In this document: one piece after another, positions 37,936-45,625 of the stretch
Layout: every line of letters begins with the position of its first letter
Numbering within the stretch: the stretch's first letter is position 1
Source of the DNA: Desulforhopalus sp.
Lineage (GTDB): Bacteria > Desulfobacterota > Desulfobulbia > Desulfobulbales > Desulfocapsaceae
Direction of reading: 5' to 3'
NCBI GenBank assembly: GCA_030247675.1
Contig: JAOTRX010000003.1
Location: 490,265 to 554,264, forward strand
Length of the DNA: 64,000 bases
Made by a program: the position numbers and the translations under genes
The notes under the pieces: generated by a model
What the model saw: only the letters and a program-made list of their open reading frames with translations
Told to the model about the DNA's origin: nothing
The model's database searches: none

Positions 37936-38253
37936 ATGCCAACATTAGTTCACAATGGTAAGAGTTTTGAGGTAGATGAGGATGGATTCCTGTTGAAGGG
38001 CGATGATTTCAATCAGGATTGGGTTGACTATGTAAAAGGTGTTGAGGGTATTGCCGAGATGACCGATGAGCATGTCAAAGTCATTGACGCCCTGCAGGAA
38101 TACTACAAGAAGAACGGAATCGCCCCGATGGTTCGTATTCTCTCCAAAACCACCGGCTTCCCGCTGAAAAGAATCTACGAGCTGTTCCCGTCCGGACCTG
38201 GCAAAGGAGCCTGCAAAATGGCTGGCTTGCCCAAGCCTACCGGTTGTGTCTGA
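37936..38253 (+). CDS. dsrC: DsrC, sulfur-carrier partner of dissimilatory sulfite reductase
   Basis: A 105-residue DsrC. It receives sulfur from DsrAB as a trisulfide between its two C-terminal cysteines and passes electrons on from membrane complexes. Both redox cysteines are present in the flexible arm 'GACKMAGLPKPTGCV', 11 residues apart with one penultimate, which separates true DsrC from TusE-like proteins. Also visible: 'DWVDYVKGVEGIAEMTDEH' region and 'GFPLKRIYELFPSGPGKGAC'. AAGGAGG lies 8-9 bases before the ATG at 37936. It stands alone, with its own promoter and terminator, apart from any dsrAB genes in this window. Confidence 0.97.
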   Translation: MPTLVHNGKSFEVDEDGFLLKGDDFNQDWVDYVKGVEGIAEMTDEHVKVIDALQEYYKKNGIAPMVRILSKTTGFPLKRIYELFPSGPGKGACKMAGLPKPTGCV

Positions 38254-38283
38254 TATTTCAGCAGCCTTTTTACGAGCGTAATT

Positions 38284-38325
38284 AAAAATGGGGAATGGCG
38301 AAAGCCATTCCCCATTTTTATTTCG
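38284..38325 (+). terminator. Rho-independent terminator after dsrC
   Basis: A 16-bp perfect stem AAAAATGGGGAATGGC with GCCATTCCCCATTTTT and a GAAA loop, followed by T-rich sequence. It may act in both directions. Confidence 0.93.
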
Positions 38326-38425
38326 TAGAGTGTCAAAAACTGTAACCGCAACTGACGGGCCCGGCCCTGCACGGTTCCGATCACCTCTTGGACCTCTTGG
38401 TCACCATCTTGATTGAAAAAGGGGT

Positions 38426-38665
38426 TTAGAAGATCATCTCCGAAAACCGCTGGTGAAATTCTGTCATATCCTCTTCACAATTGCCGCATAACAGTCTGAC
38501 GGTTCCCAGGGTCTCCGAGCTTTCGTCTTCAATGGTAAAGCTGCCATCGGTGTTTTGGATGTAATGTGTGGTGGTGATGATATCATCGGTTATTTCGAAG
38601 AAGTCCTTTTCATTGCCGCAATACGGGCACTTGAGAAGACTGACTACCTTGGGATGAAAGGTCAC
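38426..38665 (-). CDS. Small zinc-ribbon protein of unknown function
   Basis: A 79-residue protein with two CxxC pairs: 'LKCPYCGNEKDF' near the N terminus and 'LLCGNCEEDM' near residue 60. Together they make a plausible zinc ribbon with an acidic, Thr-rich insert between them. Not assigned to a known family. It lies directly downstream of the bactofilin gene on the same strand and could be co-transcribed. Confidence 0.6.
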   Translation of the reverse strand: MTFHPKVVSLLKCPYCGNEKDFFEITDDIITTTHYIQNTDGSFTIEDESSETLGTVRLLCGNCEEDMTEFHQRFSEMIF

Positions 38666-38694
38666 GTTACCACCTGTGCAAAAGAAAAGACGTC

Positions 38695-39108
38695 TTACGC
38701 CTTTGGAACACTATTGCCCGAGTCCGCCGGTTTATGAGCGTCCATCACTACCTTGATTTCACCCTGGATAGCTGCTCCTGATTCAACAGTCAGGCTTGCC
38801 GCCTCAAGTTTGCCGTTGATTGAGCAGTTCTTTCGCGCGGTCAGCATTGTGGTCTTGATGTTGCCTTCGATACAGCCGTAGCAATTGAAAGAGGAGACGA
38901 AGATATCTCCGTTGATCTTTCCAGTTTCACTGAGAACGAGGTGTTCTCCCTCGATATTGCCGTTGACGACTCCGTCTATCCGGGCCTTTCCTTTAAAGGA
39001 TATACCACCGGTTATAACCATGCTTTTGTCGATGATCGATGAGATAACCTCGCCCTCAACTTTCTTCATTTCCTGGTCTATATTTTCAGATTTGCTAAAC
39101 ATTCCCAT
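38695..39108 (-). CDS. Bactofilin
   Basis: A 137-residue bactofilin, a polymer-forming right-handed beta-helix cytoskeletal protein of the DUF583 family. The repeating pattern 'GGISFKGKARIDGVVNGNIE', 'TGKINGDIFVSS', 'GCIEGNIKTT' and 'GAAIQGEIKV' is clear. The N-terminal tail (about 30 residues) could contact membrane. It follows the M23 peptidase gene with a 2-base gap. In Helicobacter and Caulobacter, bactofilins localise M23-type peptidases to shape the cell; the same pairing suggests that role. Confidence 0.93.
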   Translation of the reverse strand: MGMFSKSENIDQEMKKVEGEVISSIIDKSMVITGGISFKGKARIDGVVNGNIEGEHLVLSETGKINGDIFVSSFNCYGCIEGNIKTTMLTARKNCSINGKLEAASLTVESGAAIQGEIKVVMDAHKPADSGNSVPKA

Positions 39109-39110
39109 TT

Positions 39111-40079
39111 CTATCGTGTCTCCGAGGAAGGGCTGGTCGATTCTGGCAAACTGGCGATTTTCATGAACATGTATGGATCGATGGGGTCACCATCAAGGGT
39201 AACTTCGTAGTGGAGGTGCGGTCCGGTCGATCTTCCGGTATTGCCGACGTAGCCGATCAGCTGGCCCCGGCGAACCTTTTGGCCGGAACGGACCAGATAT
39301 TTTTTCATATGGCTGAAGGTCGATGAGTAGCCGTTGCTATGGTCGATCTCGACGAAGTTGCCGTAACCTCCGTTGAAATAGGCCTTGGTGACCACGCCAT
39401 CGGCGGTGGCGTAGATGTTATCGCCGGGTTTGCTGCGAAAGTCTATGCCGGTGTGAAAAGCCGATTTGCCGTTAACGGGATCAAAACGCTTGCCGAAGCC
39501 GGAGGTGATCGGGCCGTCCACCGGTCTGCCAAAGGGCAGGAAACGAATGGCCTTGAGGTATTTGTCGGCTCGATTGAGCAGGGCGTTGCGGCCGCCGGAA
39601 TCAGGCTGCTCGATAAAGAGGCCGCCGCTGTTGCTGTTGCCTTCCTTGACCTCGACCGGCAGTTCCATGCCGATGCTGTCGATCATTTTCTCTATGAGTT
39701 CACTACGCTCCGCCAGTTCGTTGACGGCAGTGGAGAGGAGATTTTCTTTTTCGGCACGGAAGGCCACGGCCTGTTTCACCGTACTGAGCTCGAGCTTGGC
39801 CACCTTGAGATTCAGCTTCAGCTGTTCTTCGTCGCTGTCTCTTTTGCTTTCGGCCATGAGCTCGACGCTGGCTCGCAGCTGCTCCCGCGCCTCGCCGAGC
39901 TGGCTGGCGATGGTGCGGTTCTCCGAGAAAAGAGACAGGGCAAGAATGCTGGCGATGGTCATGGAAAGGCTAATAAATCCAAAGCAGCACGAGTAAAACC
40001 ACAATTTTTTTCGCGATAGCGGGAATTTTATAACCTTCCCTTGGTTGCCGGCGATGATGATATGGAGTTGCTCATCCAT
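39111..40079 (-). CDS. M23 (LytM-type) murein endopeptidase, membrane-anchored
   Basis: A 322-residue protein. A short cytoplasmic tail is followed by one TM helix (about 28-50), a periplasmic coiled coil (60-130) and a LytM domain at about 190-305. Zinc-site motifs are 'AFHTGIDFRSKPGDNIYA' and 'STGPHLHYEV' (HxH); both look intact, so it should be an active peptidoglycan endopeptidase. It forms a two-gene unit with the bactofilin gene. Confidence 0.93.
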   Translation of the reverse strand: MDEQLHIIIAGNQGKVIKFPLSRKKLWFYSCCFGFISLSMTIASILALSLFSENRTIASQLGEAREQLRASVELMAESKRDSDEEQLKLNLKVAKLELSTVKQAVAFRAEKENLLSTAVNELAERSELIEKMIDSIGMELPVEVKEGNSNSGGLFIEQPDSGGRNALLNRADKYLKAIRFLPFGRPVDGPITSGFGKRFDPVNGKSAFHTGIDFRSKPGDNIYATADGVVTKAYFNGGYGNFVEIDHSNGYSSTFSHMKKYLVRSGQKVRRGQLIGYVGNTGRSTGPHLHYEVTLDGDPIDPYMFMKIASLPESTSPSSETR

Positions 40080-40538
40080 TGTTCAATTCCAAAACAGTTG
40101 TTAAGAGCGAAAACAAAAAGTATGATGCGCTTTCGACCTCATTGAAAGTGACGTTTATTGGCATCTGCCCGCTGGTTGTGTATTTCTCCGAGTGACCTGC
40201 CGGGAGTAGCGCCCCCTTATACCCTAAGGGCATACGTTTCGTTTGAGCAGACAAGCTGCTCAACTCAGCTATATTGTCTCTCCTCCTGTGGATAATGGGC
40301 TAAGCCATGACGAATTCAGGGGAAAAAAGATATCGTCAGCTGGTTGTCAGCCTCGAAATACGCGCAGATTTTTATAGCTTATACTCAGCGAAAGAAAATT
40401 AAGCAACAAGAAAAAGCCATGAATGCCTCCTCACATTGGTCTTCTAACATATTGTAATCATAAAAATAAAAATAAAATTTCCTGTGCGCCCATAGGGTTA
40501 CGGGCCATTGGTCTTGGAGTTACTGACTATCTTCTGTT
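40080..40538. other. Intergenic region before the ABC-F gene
   Basis: No gene is supportable in these 459 bases. They hold dispersed repeat copy 2 (40226-40271). At about 40345-40380 there is a short segment with ACGCGCAGATTTTTAT that recalls the interior of the tandem element before adk. The last 100 bases are AT-rich. Confidence 0.5.
40226..40271 (+). repeat. Dispersed intergenic repeat, copy 2
   Basis: AAGGGCATACGTTTCGTTTG onward; the closest relative is the inverted copy at 50868-50909, with which it shares GTTTCGTTT, CAGACAAGCTGCTC and ACTCAGCTA. GAGCAG/CTGCTC can form a small stem. Confidence 0.8.
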
Positions 40539-42374
40539 ATGGCAAATCTTATTACCTGTAAAGCACTCGGCAAATCATTTGGGGCGCAAAACCTCTTTAA
40601 AAATATCAATCTGGTGGTTAACAGCGGCGAGAAGATCGGTGTTATCGGGCCTAACGGTTCCGGCAAGTCCACCCTGTTGAAAATCATTTGCGGCCTGGAG
40701 GAGGCGGACAGCGGCCAGGTTGTCACGCAGAAATTCATTCGTCTCAGCTACCTCGCCCAGGAAGATGTTTTTGACCCGGGGAAAAGTGTTACAGCCACCC
40801 TCGTCGCCGCCTTGGCAAACGAAGACCTGGACGACACGACCAAGTACAACCGCGTTCATATCCTGCTCAGCAGGGCCGAGTTTCCCGATGCCGATGCCCC
40901 TGTCGAGTTTCTTTCCGGTGGCTGGCGGAAGCGCCTGGCGATTTGCCGGGCCCTCCTCGTTGCCCCTGATGTGCTGGTCATGGACGAGCCCACCAACCAT
41001 CTCGATATCGAAGGAATCCTCTGGCTGGAGAAGATGCTCCAGGGTGGTTCCGCCCCCAGCGCCACCCTGGTGGTGAGCCATGACCGCCATTTTCTTGAAA
41101 ACTGCAATAACCGGATTATCGAGCTGTCGGCGGTGTATCCGGAGGGGACCTTGCAGGTGCAGGGCAGCTACTCGGAGTTTTTAGAGGCAAGGGAGCTGTT
41201 TCTCTCCGGGCAGATGCAGGAAGAAGAGCGGCTGGCCAACAAGGCCCGGCGGGAGATTGAATGGCTGCGTCGTGGCCCGAAGGCCAGGGCCACCAAGGCA
41301 AAATACCGGATCGACGAAGCGCACAAGCTGACCGGCGATCTGGCCGAGGTGAAGGCGAGAAACCGCTCCATCGCCAGCGTCCAGATTGATTTCGAGGCGA
41401 CCGGGCGGAAGACCAAGAAGCTCCTGGAGGCGGTAGGACTCAGCAAGACCTATGGCGACGTGCCGCTGTTTTCAGGTCTCGACATCGTTCTCTCGCCCGG
41501 CACCCGCCTGGGTCTTTTGGGACGAAATGGCTGCGGTAAATCGACCCTTATGCAGATTATTGCCGGGGCCTCGGGCAACGCCCAGGTCGTACCCGATGCC
41601 GGGACCCTGAGAACCGCCGACAATGTCAAGATAGTCACCTTCGACCAAAACCGGGCAAGCATCGATCCGACCGTTACCCTGCGCCGGGCCCTTGCCCCTG
41701 ATGGTGATGCGGTGGTGTATTGCGGCCGGTCGCTGCATGTGGCCAGCTGGGCGAGGAAATTCCTGTTCCGGCCCGATCAGCTGGAGACCCCGGTCGGCCA
41801 ACTGTCCGGCGGCGAGCAGGCGCGCATCCTCATCGCCGCCCTGATGCGCCAGCCGGCCGACATTCTTCTTCTCGATGAGCCGACCAACGATCTCGATATC
41901 GCCTCCCTCGACGTTCTGGAAGCAAGCCTCAATGACTTTCCCGGTGCCCTGGTCCTGGTGACCCATGACCGCTTTCTCCTCGACCGGGTGTGCGACCGTC
42001 TCCTGGGTTTTGGCGGGCGCAGCGGCGTCAGCTATTTTGCCGACTACCAGCAGTGGCTTGCCGACCTGCCGCAATCCGCGGAAAAAGAAGCGCCACGGGA
42101 AAAAGTCGGAATTAAGGGCGGTCCTTCAGCCCTGCCGGTGAAGAGCAAGGGTCGTTTATCCTATCTTGATCAGCGCGAGTACGAGCAGATCGAAGGGAAA
42201 ATCGCAACCGCCGAGGCTCGGGTGGCGGAACTGGAAGAGACCATGGAGCGGCCGGAGGTCGTCTCCGAGGCGGAAAAGCTCGCCGCCTGCTGGCGTGATC
42301 TGGAGGCGGCCAGGCTGGAGGTTGAACGGCTCTACGCCCGCTGGGAAGAGCTGGAAGCCAAGAAGGGAGAGTGA
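40539..42374 (+). CDS. ABC-F family ATPase, Uup-like
   Basis: A 611-residue soluble protein with two ABC ATPase domains and no membrane part. Walker A motifs: 'IGPNGSGKSTLL' (first) and 'LGRNGCGKSTLM' (second); signatures 'LSGGWRKRLAI' and 'LSGGEQARILI'; Walker B 'LVMDEPTNHLD' and 'LLLDEPTNDLD'. A charged inter-domain linker and a C-terminal coiled coil (about 550-611) resemble Uup. ABC-F proteins act on the ribosome or on nucleic acids. A phosphoesterase and a protein-kinase gene follow 7 and 3 bases apart, suggesting a three-gene operon. Confidence 0.9.
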   Translation: MANLITCKALGKSFGAQNLFKNINLVVNSGEKIGVIGPNGSGKSTLLKIICGLEEADSGQVVTQKFIRLSYLAQEDVFDPGKSVTATLVAALANEDLDDTTKYNRVHILLSRAEFPDADAPVEFLSGGWRKRLAICRALLVAPDVLVMDEPTNHLDIEGILWLEKMLQGGSAPSATLVVSHDRHFLENCNNRIIELSAVYPEGTLQVQGSYSEFLEARELFLSGQMQEEERLANKARREIEWLRRGPKARATKAKYRIDEAHKLTGDLAEVKARNRSIASVQIDFEATGRKTKKLLEAVGLSKTYGDVPLFSGLDIVLSPGTRLGLLGRNGCGKSTLMQIIAGASGNAQVVPDAGTLRTADNVKIVTFDQNRASIDPTVTLRRALAPDGDAVVYCGRSLHVASWARKFLFRPDQLETPVGQLSGGEQARILIAALMRQPADILLLDEPTNDLDIASLDVLEASLNDFPGALVLVTHDRFLLDRVCDRLLGFGGRSGVSYFADYQQWLADLPQSAEKEAPREKVGIKGGPSALPVKSKGRLSYLDQREYEQIEGKIATAEARVAELEETMERPEVVSEAEKLAACWRDLEAARLEVERLYARWEELEAKKGE

Positions 42375-42381
42375 GGCAGGC

Positions 42382-43107
42382 ATGAAGATTGCTGTTGTCG
42401 CGGATATCCATGGCAACCTGGAGGCCCTTGAGGCGGTGAACGCCGATCTCCTCGGGCAGGGCGTAGACCGGGTAATCTGCCTCGGCGATTCCATTGGCTA
42501 TGGTCCGGACCCTGAGGCGGTGGTCACCCGGCTGCGAAGTCTTGGATATCAGTCGGTCCTCGGCAATCACGAACTGGCCCTTGCCGACCCTCGCGCCCGG
42601 AGATGGATGAATTTTCAGGCGGCGGACAACAATATCATTACAGCCACATTATTGTCTGAGGAAAATCGTAGTTACTGCTGCTCCTTACCGACACATCTCG
42701 CCTTGGATCAGGCCTACTTCGTCCATGGCTTCCCACCGGATTCGGTCTTTCGCTATCTTAGTCGGCAATCCGATGATACCTTGGCGACGCTCTTTACCAC
42801 CTTCCCACATTCCCTACTGTTTCTTGGGCATACCCATAAGCTGGCGATTATCTGGCAGGACCAGGGGGCCATCATCCGGCGGCCCCTCGGCCGGGAGCAT
42901 CTGGAGCTGTTGCCGGGCCGGAAGTATGTGGTCAACGCCGGCAGTGTCGGCCAGCCCCGCGATGGCGACAACTGCGCCAAATACCTGCTGTGGGACTGCG
43001 CTGCCGCAAGTCTTGAGGTGCGGTTTGTCGCCTACGATTATCACACCACCATGCGAAAGATCAGGGAAAGGGGTTTTCCCGAGACCTACGCTACCCGTCT
43101 TGGATAA
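42382..43107 (+). CDS. Calcineurin-like metallophosphoesterase (YfcE/DUF2436-type)
   Basis: A 241-residue phosphoesterase. Metal motifs are 'VVADIHGNLEAL' (D-x-H-G-N), 'CLGDSIGYGPDPE' (G-D), 'LGNHELAL' (G-N-H-E), 'YFVHGFPPD' and 'LFLGHTHKLAI' (G-H-T-H). Such proteins cleave phosphodiesters or phosphoproteins; the substrate is not readable. The start at 42382 has GAGGCAGG upstream. It lies directly before a Ser/Thr kinase gene, so it may act as a counter-phosphatase. Confidence 0.92.
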   Translation: MKIAVVADIHGNLEALEAVNADLLGQGVDRVICLGDSIGYGPDPEAVVTRLRSLGYQSVLGNHELALADPRARRWMNFQAADNNIITATLLSEENRSYCCSLPTHLALDQAYFVHGFPPDSVFRYLSRQSDDTLATLFTTFPHSLLFLGHTHKLAIIWQDQGAIIRRPLGREHLELLPGRKYVVNAGSVGQPRDGDNCAKYLLWDCAAASLEVRFVAYDYHTTMRKIRERGFPETYATRLG

Positions 43108-43110
43108 AAA

Positions 43111-44439
43111 ATGAGAATGATCGGCAGATATGAGGTGGTCGGCCGCCTCGGGCGGGGCGGGATGAGCACGGTCTACAAGGCTCGGGCGCCGGTGACCGGC
43201 CGGCTGGTGGCCCTGAAGATCCTCCAGCCGCGCAACCAGATCTTTGTCGATTTGGTGGGAGAGGAGCGGCTGAAAGAACTCTTTGTCACCGAGGCAAAGA
43301 TCATGGGCGCCCTCTCCCACGATCATATCGCCAAGGTCCTCGACTGCGACCAGTATGAAGGGCAGCCCTTTATCGTTTTGGAATACTTTGCCCATTCCCT
43401 CGGCAGCTTTATCGGCGAGTCGTACCGGGTGGAGGCCCCATCGCGGATCATCTCCGTCGCCAAGACCCAGGCCTATCTGGTGCAGGCCCTGCGGGGTCTT
43501 GAACGGCTGCATTTTGCCGGGATCATTCACCGCGACATCAAGCCCTACAATCTCATGCTGACCAGTGACGACCGGGTGAAGATCATCGATTTCGGATTGT
43601 CACGGGTTCGCGGTGAAGAAAGGACGGCAGTACCGGGGATGCAGGTCGGCTCACCCTTTTATGCCGCACCTGAACAGGAGGTGGACCCGCAGCGGGCCGA
43701 TGGCCGGGCCGATCTCTTTAGCCTTGGCATCATGGGGCTGCGGATGTTGACCGGCTGTCTCTTTGATGTTCGTCAGGGCGAGGTAACGGCCAGCGCCTTT
43801 AATTCGGAGATAGGGCCGCTATGGGATGAGTGGCTGAGACGCAGTATTGCCCGGAAACCAGGGAACAGATTCCAGAGCGCCCAGGAGATGCGTCTGGCCC
43901 TGCAGGCCCTGCCTCTCAATGAAAAAAATGTACCCTGCAGCCGGCAACAGGCGAGGACTTTGGTCCGGCAATCGGTGCGCCGGGAACCGATGCGGGTGAT
44001 GTTCAAAGACATCCGGGCCGTCCTCGGTCTTGACGAATTGTTCCGTCCTTTGGTCTATGCTGAGCAGGATTTCGCCGCCATTGGGCCGCTGGTCGCCCAT
44101 GAACGCAACAGCAATCTCCTCTGGCAGCGCTTCGGGCCCGGGTTTACCCTCGACTGGCAGCAGGCAGGCGATTATGTCGCCCATCTCAACGGTATCCGCT
44201 GGCAGGGACGGGACACCTGGCGGCTGCCCACCGTCGCCGAGGTTTTTACCGTACTCAAACCGCCGCTGCACGGGGTCAACTGTTCGGCCTGGCCGCTGTT
44301 CGACAACTCCCTGCATTGGCTGTGGACGAGTGACCACTGCACGAAAAAGCAGGTGTGGACGGTCGATGTGGTGGAGAGCTTTTTCGAGCGCCTCGATATG
44401 GACGGGGTTGCCTCGGTTTGTGCCGTCAGTTCCTTCTGA
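43111..44439 (+). CDS. Ser/Thr protein kinase with C-terminal DUF1566-like domain
   Basis: A 442-residue Hanks-type kinase. Motifs: 'GRGGMSTVYKA' (glycine loop), Lys36 in 'VALKIL', 'HRDIKPYNLM' (residues 140-149), 'DFGLSR' (160-165) and 'APEQ'. The kinase domain ends near 275. The last 110 residues resemble the DUF1566/Lcl C-terminal domain ('WQQAGDYVAHLNG', 'DTWRLPTVAEVFTVL', 'HWLWTSD'), usually found in exported proteins. No transmembrane helix separates the two, so the domain is cytoplasmic here. It is 3 bases downstream of the phosphoesterase. Confidence 0.88.
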   Translation: MRMIGRYEVVGRLGRGGMSTVYKARAPVTGRLVALKILQPRNQIFVDLVGEERLKELFVTEAKIMGALSHDHIAKVLDCDQYEGQPFIVLEYFAHSLGSFIGESYRVEAPSRIISVAKTQAYLVQALRGLERLHFAGIIHRDIKPYNLMLTSDDRVKIIDFGLSRVRGEERTAVPGMQVGSPFYAAPEQEVDPQRADGRADLFSLGIMGLRMLTGCLFDVRQGEVTASAFNSEIGPLWDEWLRRSIARKPGNRFQSAQEMRLALQALPLNEKNVPCSRQQARTLVRQSVRREPMRVMFKDIRAVLGLDELFRPLVYAEQDFAAIGPLVAHERNSNLLWQRFGPGFTLDWQQAGDYVAHLNGIRWQGRDTWRLPTVAEVFTVLKPPLHGVNCSAWPLFDNSLHWLWTSDHCTKKQVWTVDVVESFFERLDMDGVASVCAVSSF

Positions 44440-44489
44440 TTGCAATTCTCAATCAAGCGACAACTTGAGCTGCTGTCCTGTGCGGCTCC

Positions 44490-45515
44490 TCAATCCCCGC
44501 GGCCGGCGAAAAACTCAGCAAAGGCAGCAAGTACGGTGTCGACATCGGCGCGGCTGATATCCAGATGGGTCACCAGCCGGGTGGTCTTGCCGGGGGTGAT
44601 GAGGATCTGCCGGCCGCCGAGGAATTCGGCAAGAGCCGCGGTGGTCTCCGCCGGGGCGGTGAAAAACACCATATTGGTCTGGGCGGGATTTCTGTCGATG
44701 GTGAGGTCGGCAAAGTGCGATAGACCCTCGGCGAGGATCTCGGCATGCTCGTGGTCAAGGGCCAGCCTCTCGACGTTGTTTTCCAGGGCGTAGAGTCCGG
44801 CTGCGGCAAGGATGCCCGCCTGGCGCATACCGCCGCCGGCCATCTTCCGCCATTTCCGTGCCTCCTCGATAAAGGCCTTGCTGCCGGCAAGCAGTGAGCC
44901 GACCGGCGCCCCCAGGCCTTTTGACAGACAGAGGGAAACCGAGTCGAAATGGCCGGTGATCTCCCGAACCGCCACCCCCTGCTTGACGACGGCGTTCATC
45001 AGCCGTGCCCCGTCGAGGTGCAGTTTGAGGTTTTTGGCCTTGGCAAAACGCGCTGCCTCGGCCAGATAATCGAGCGGCAGGGCCTTGCCGTTCTGGGTGT
45101 TTTCGAGACAAAGCAGGCGGGTCCTGGCGAAATGGATGTCATCTGGTTTGATCTTTTCCTCGACCTTGGCAAGGGACAAGGTCGAGTCGGCCTCAAACTC
45201 AATCGGTTGCGGCTGGACGCTGCCAAACACCGCAGCGCCGCCGGCCTCATAGCGGTAGGTGTGGGCCGTCTGGCCGACGATATACTCGTCGCCCCGGCCG
45301 CAGTGCGCCAGGATGCTTATCAGGTTGGCCTGGGTGCCGCTGGCGGTGAGGATCGCTGCCTCGAAGCCGAGCAAATAGGCGGCAAAGGCCTCCAGGCGGT
45401 TGACGGTCGGGTCGTCGCGGTAGACGTCGTCGCCCACCGGGGCGGTGGCCATCGCCTGGCGCATGGTCTCGGAGGGTTTGGTAACGGTATCGCTGCGCAG
45501 ATCTATGGTTCGCAT
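44490..45515 (-). CDS. ltaE: Low-specificity L-threonine aldolase
   Basis: A 341-residue PLP enzyme of fold type I that splits threonine or allo-threonine into glycine and acetaldehyde. Motifs: 'IDLRSDTVTKPSETMR' (typical N terminus), 'GDDVYRDDPTVNRLE', 'ASGTQANL', 'HLDGARLMNA' and the PLP-lysine region 'VSLCLSKGLGAPVGSLLAG'. Normal length. It is convergent with the kinase gene, whose stop lies 50 bases away. Confidence 0.95.
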   Translation of the reverse strand: MRTIDLRSDTVTKPSETMRQAMATAPVGDDVYRDDPTVNRLEAFAAYLLGFEAAILTASGTQANLISILAHCGRGDEYIVGQTAHTYRYEAGGAAVFGSVQPQPIEFEADSTLSLAKVEEKIKPDDIHFARTRLLCLENTQNGKALPLDYLAEAARFAKAKNLKLHLDGARLMNAVVKQGVAVREITGHFDSVSLCLSKGLGAPVGSLLAGSKAFIEEARKWRKMAGGGMRQAGILAAAGLYALENNVERLALDHEHAEILAEGLSHFADLTIDRNPAQTNMVFFTAPAETTAALAEFLGGRQILITPGKTTRLVTHLDISRADVDTVLAAFAEFFAGRGD

Positions 45516-45625
45516 CTTCTATTCCTTCGGTTGTACCGTGGCTAAAAAAGTATTAAAACTACCTGGGAGCAGGGCTAGCAGGCAGTGATTGTCAGTAAAG
45601 GTACAGGGAAGGGGATGAAAAAGCG

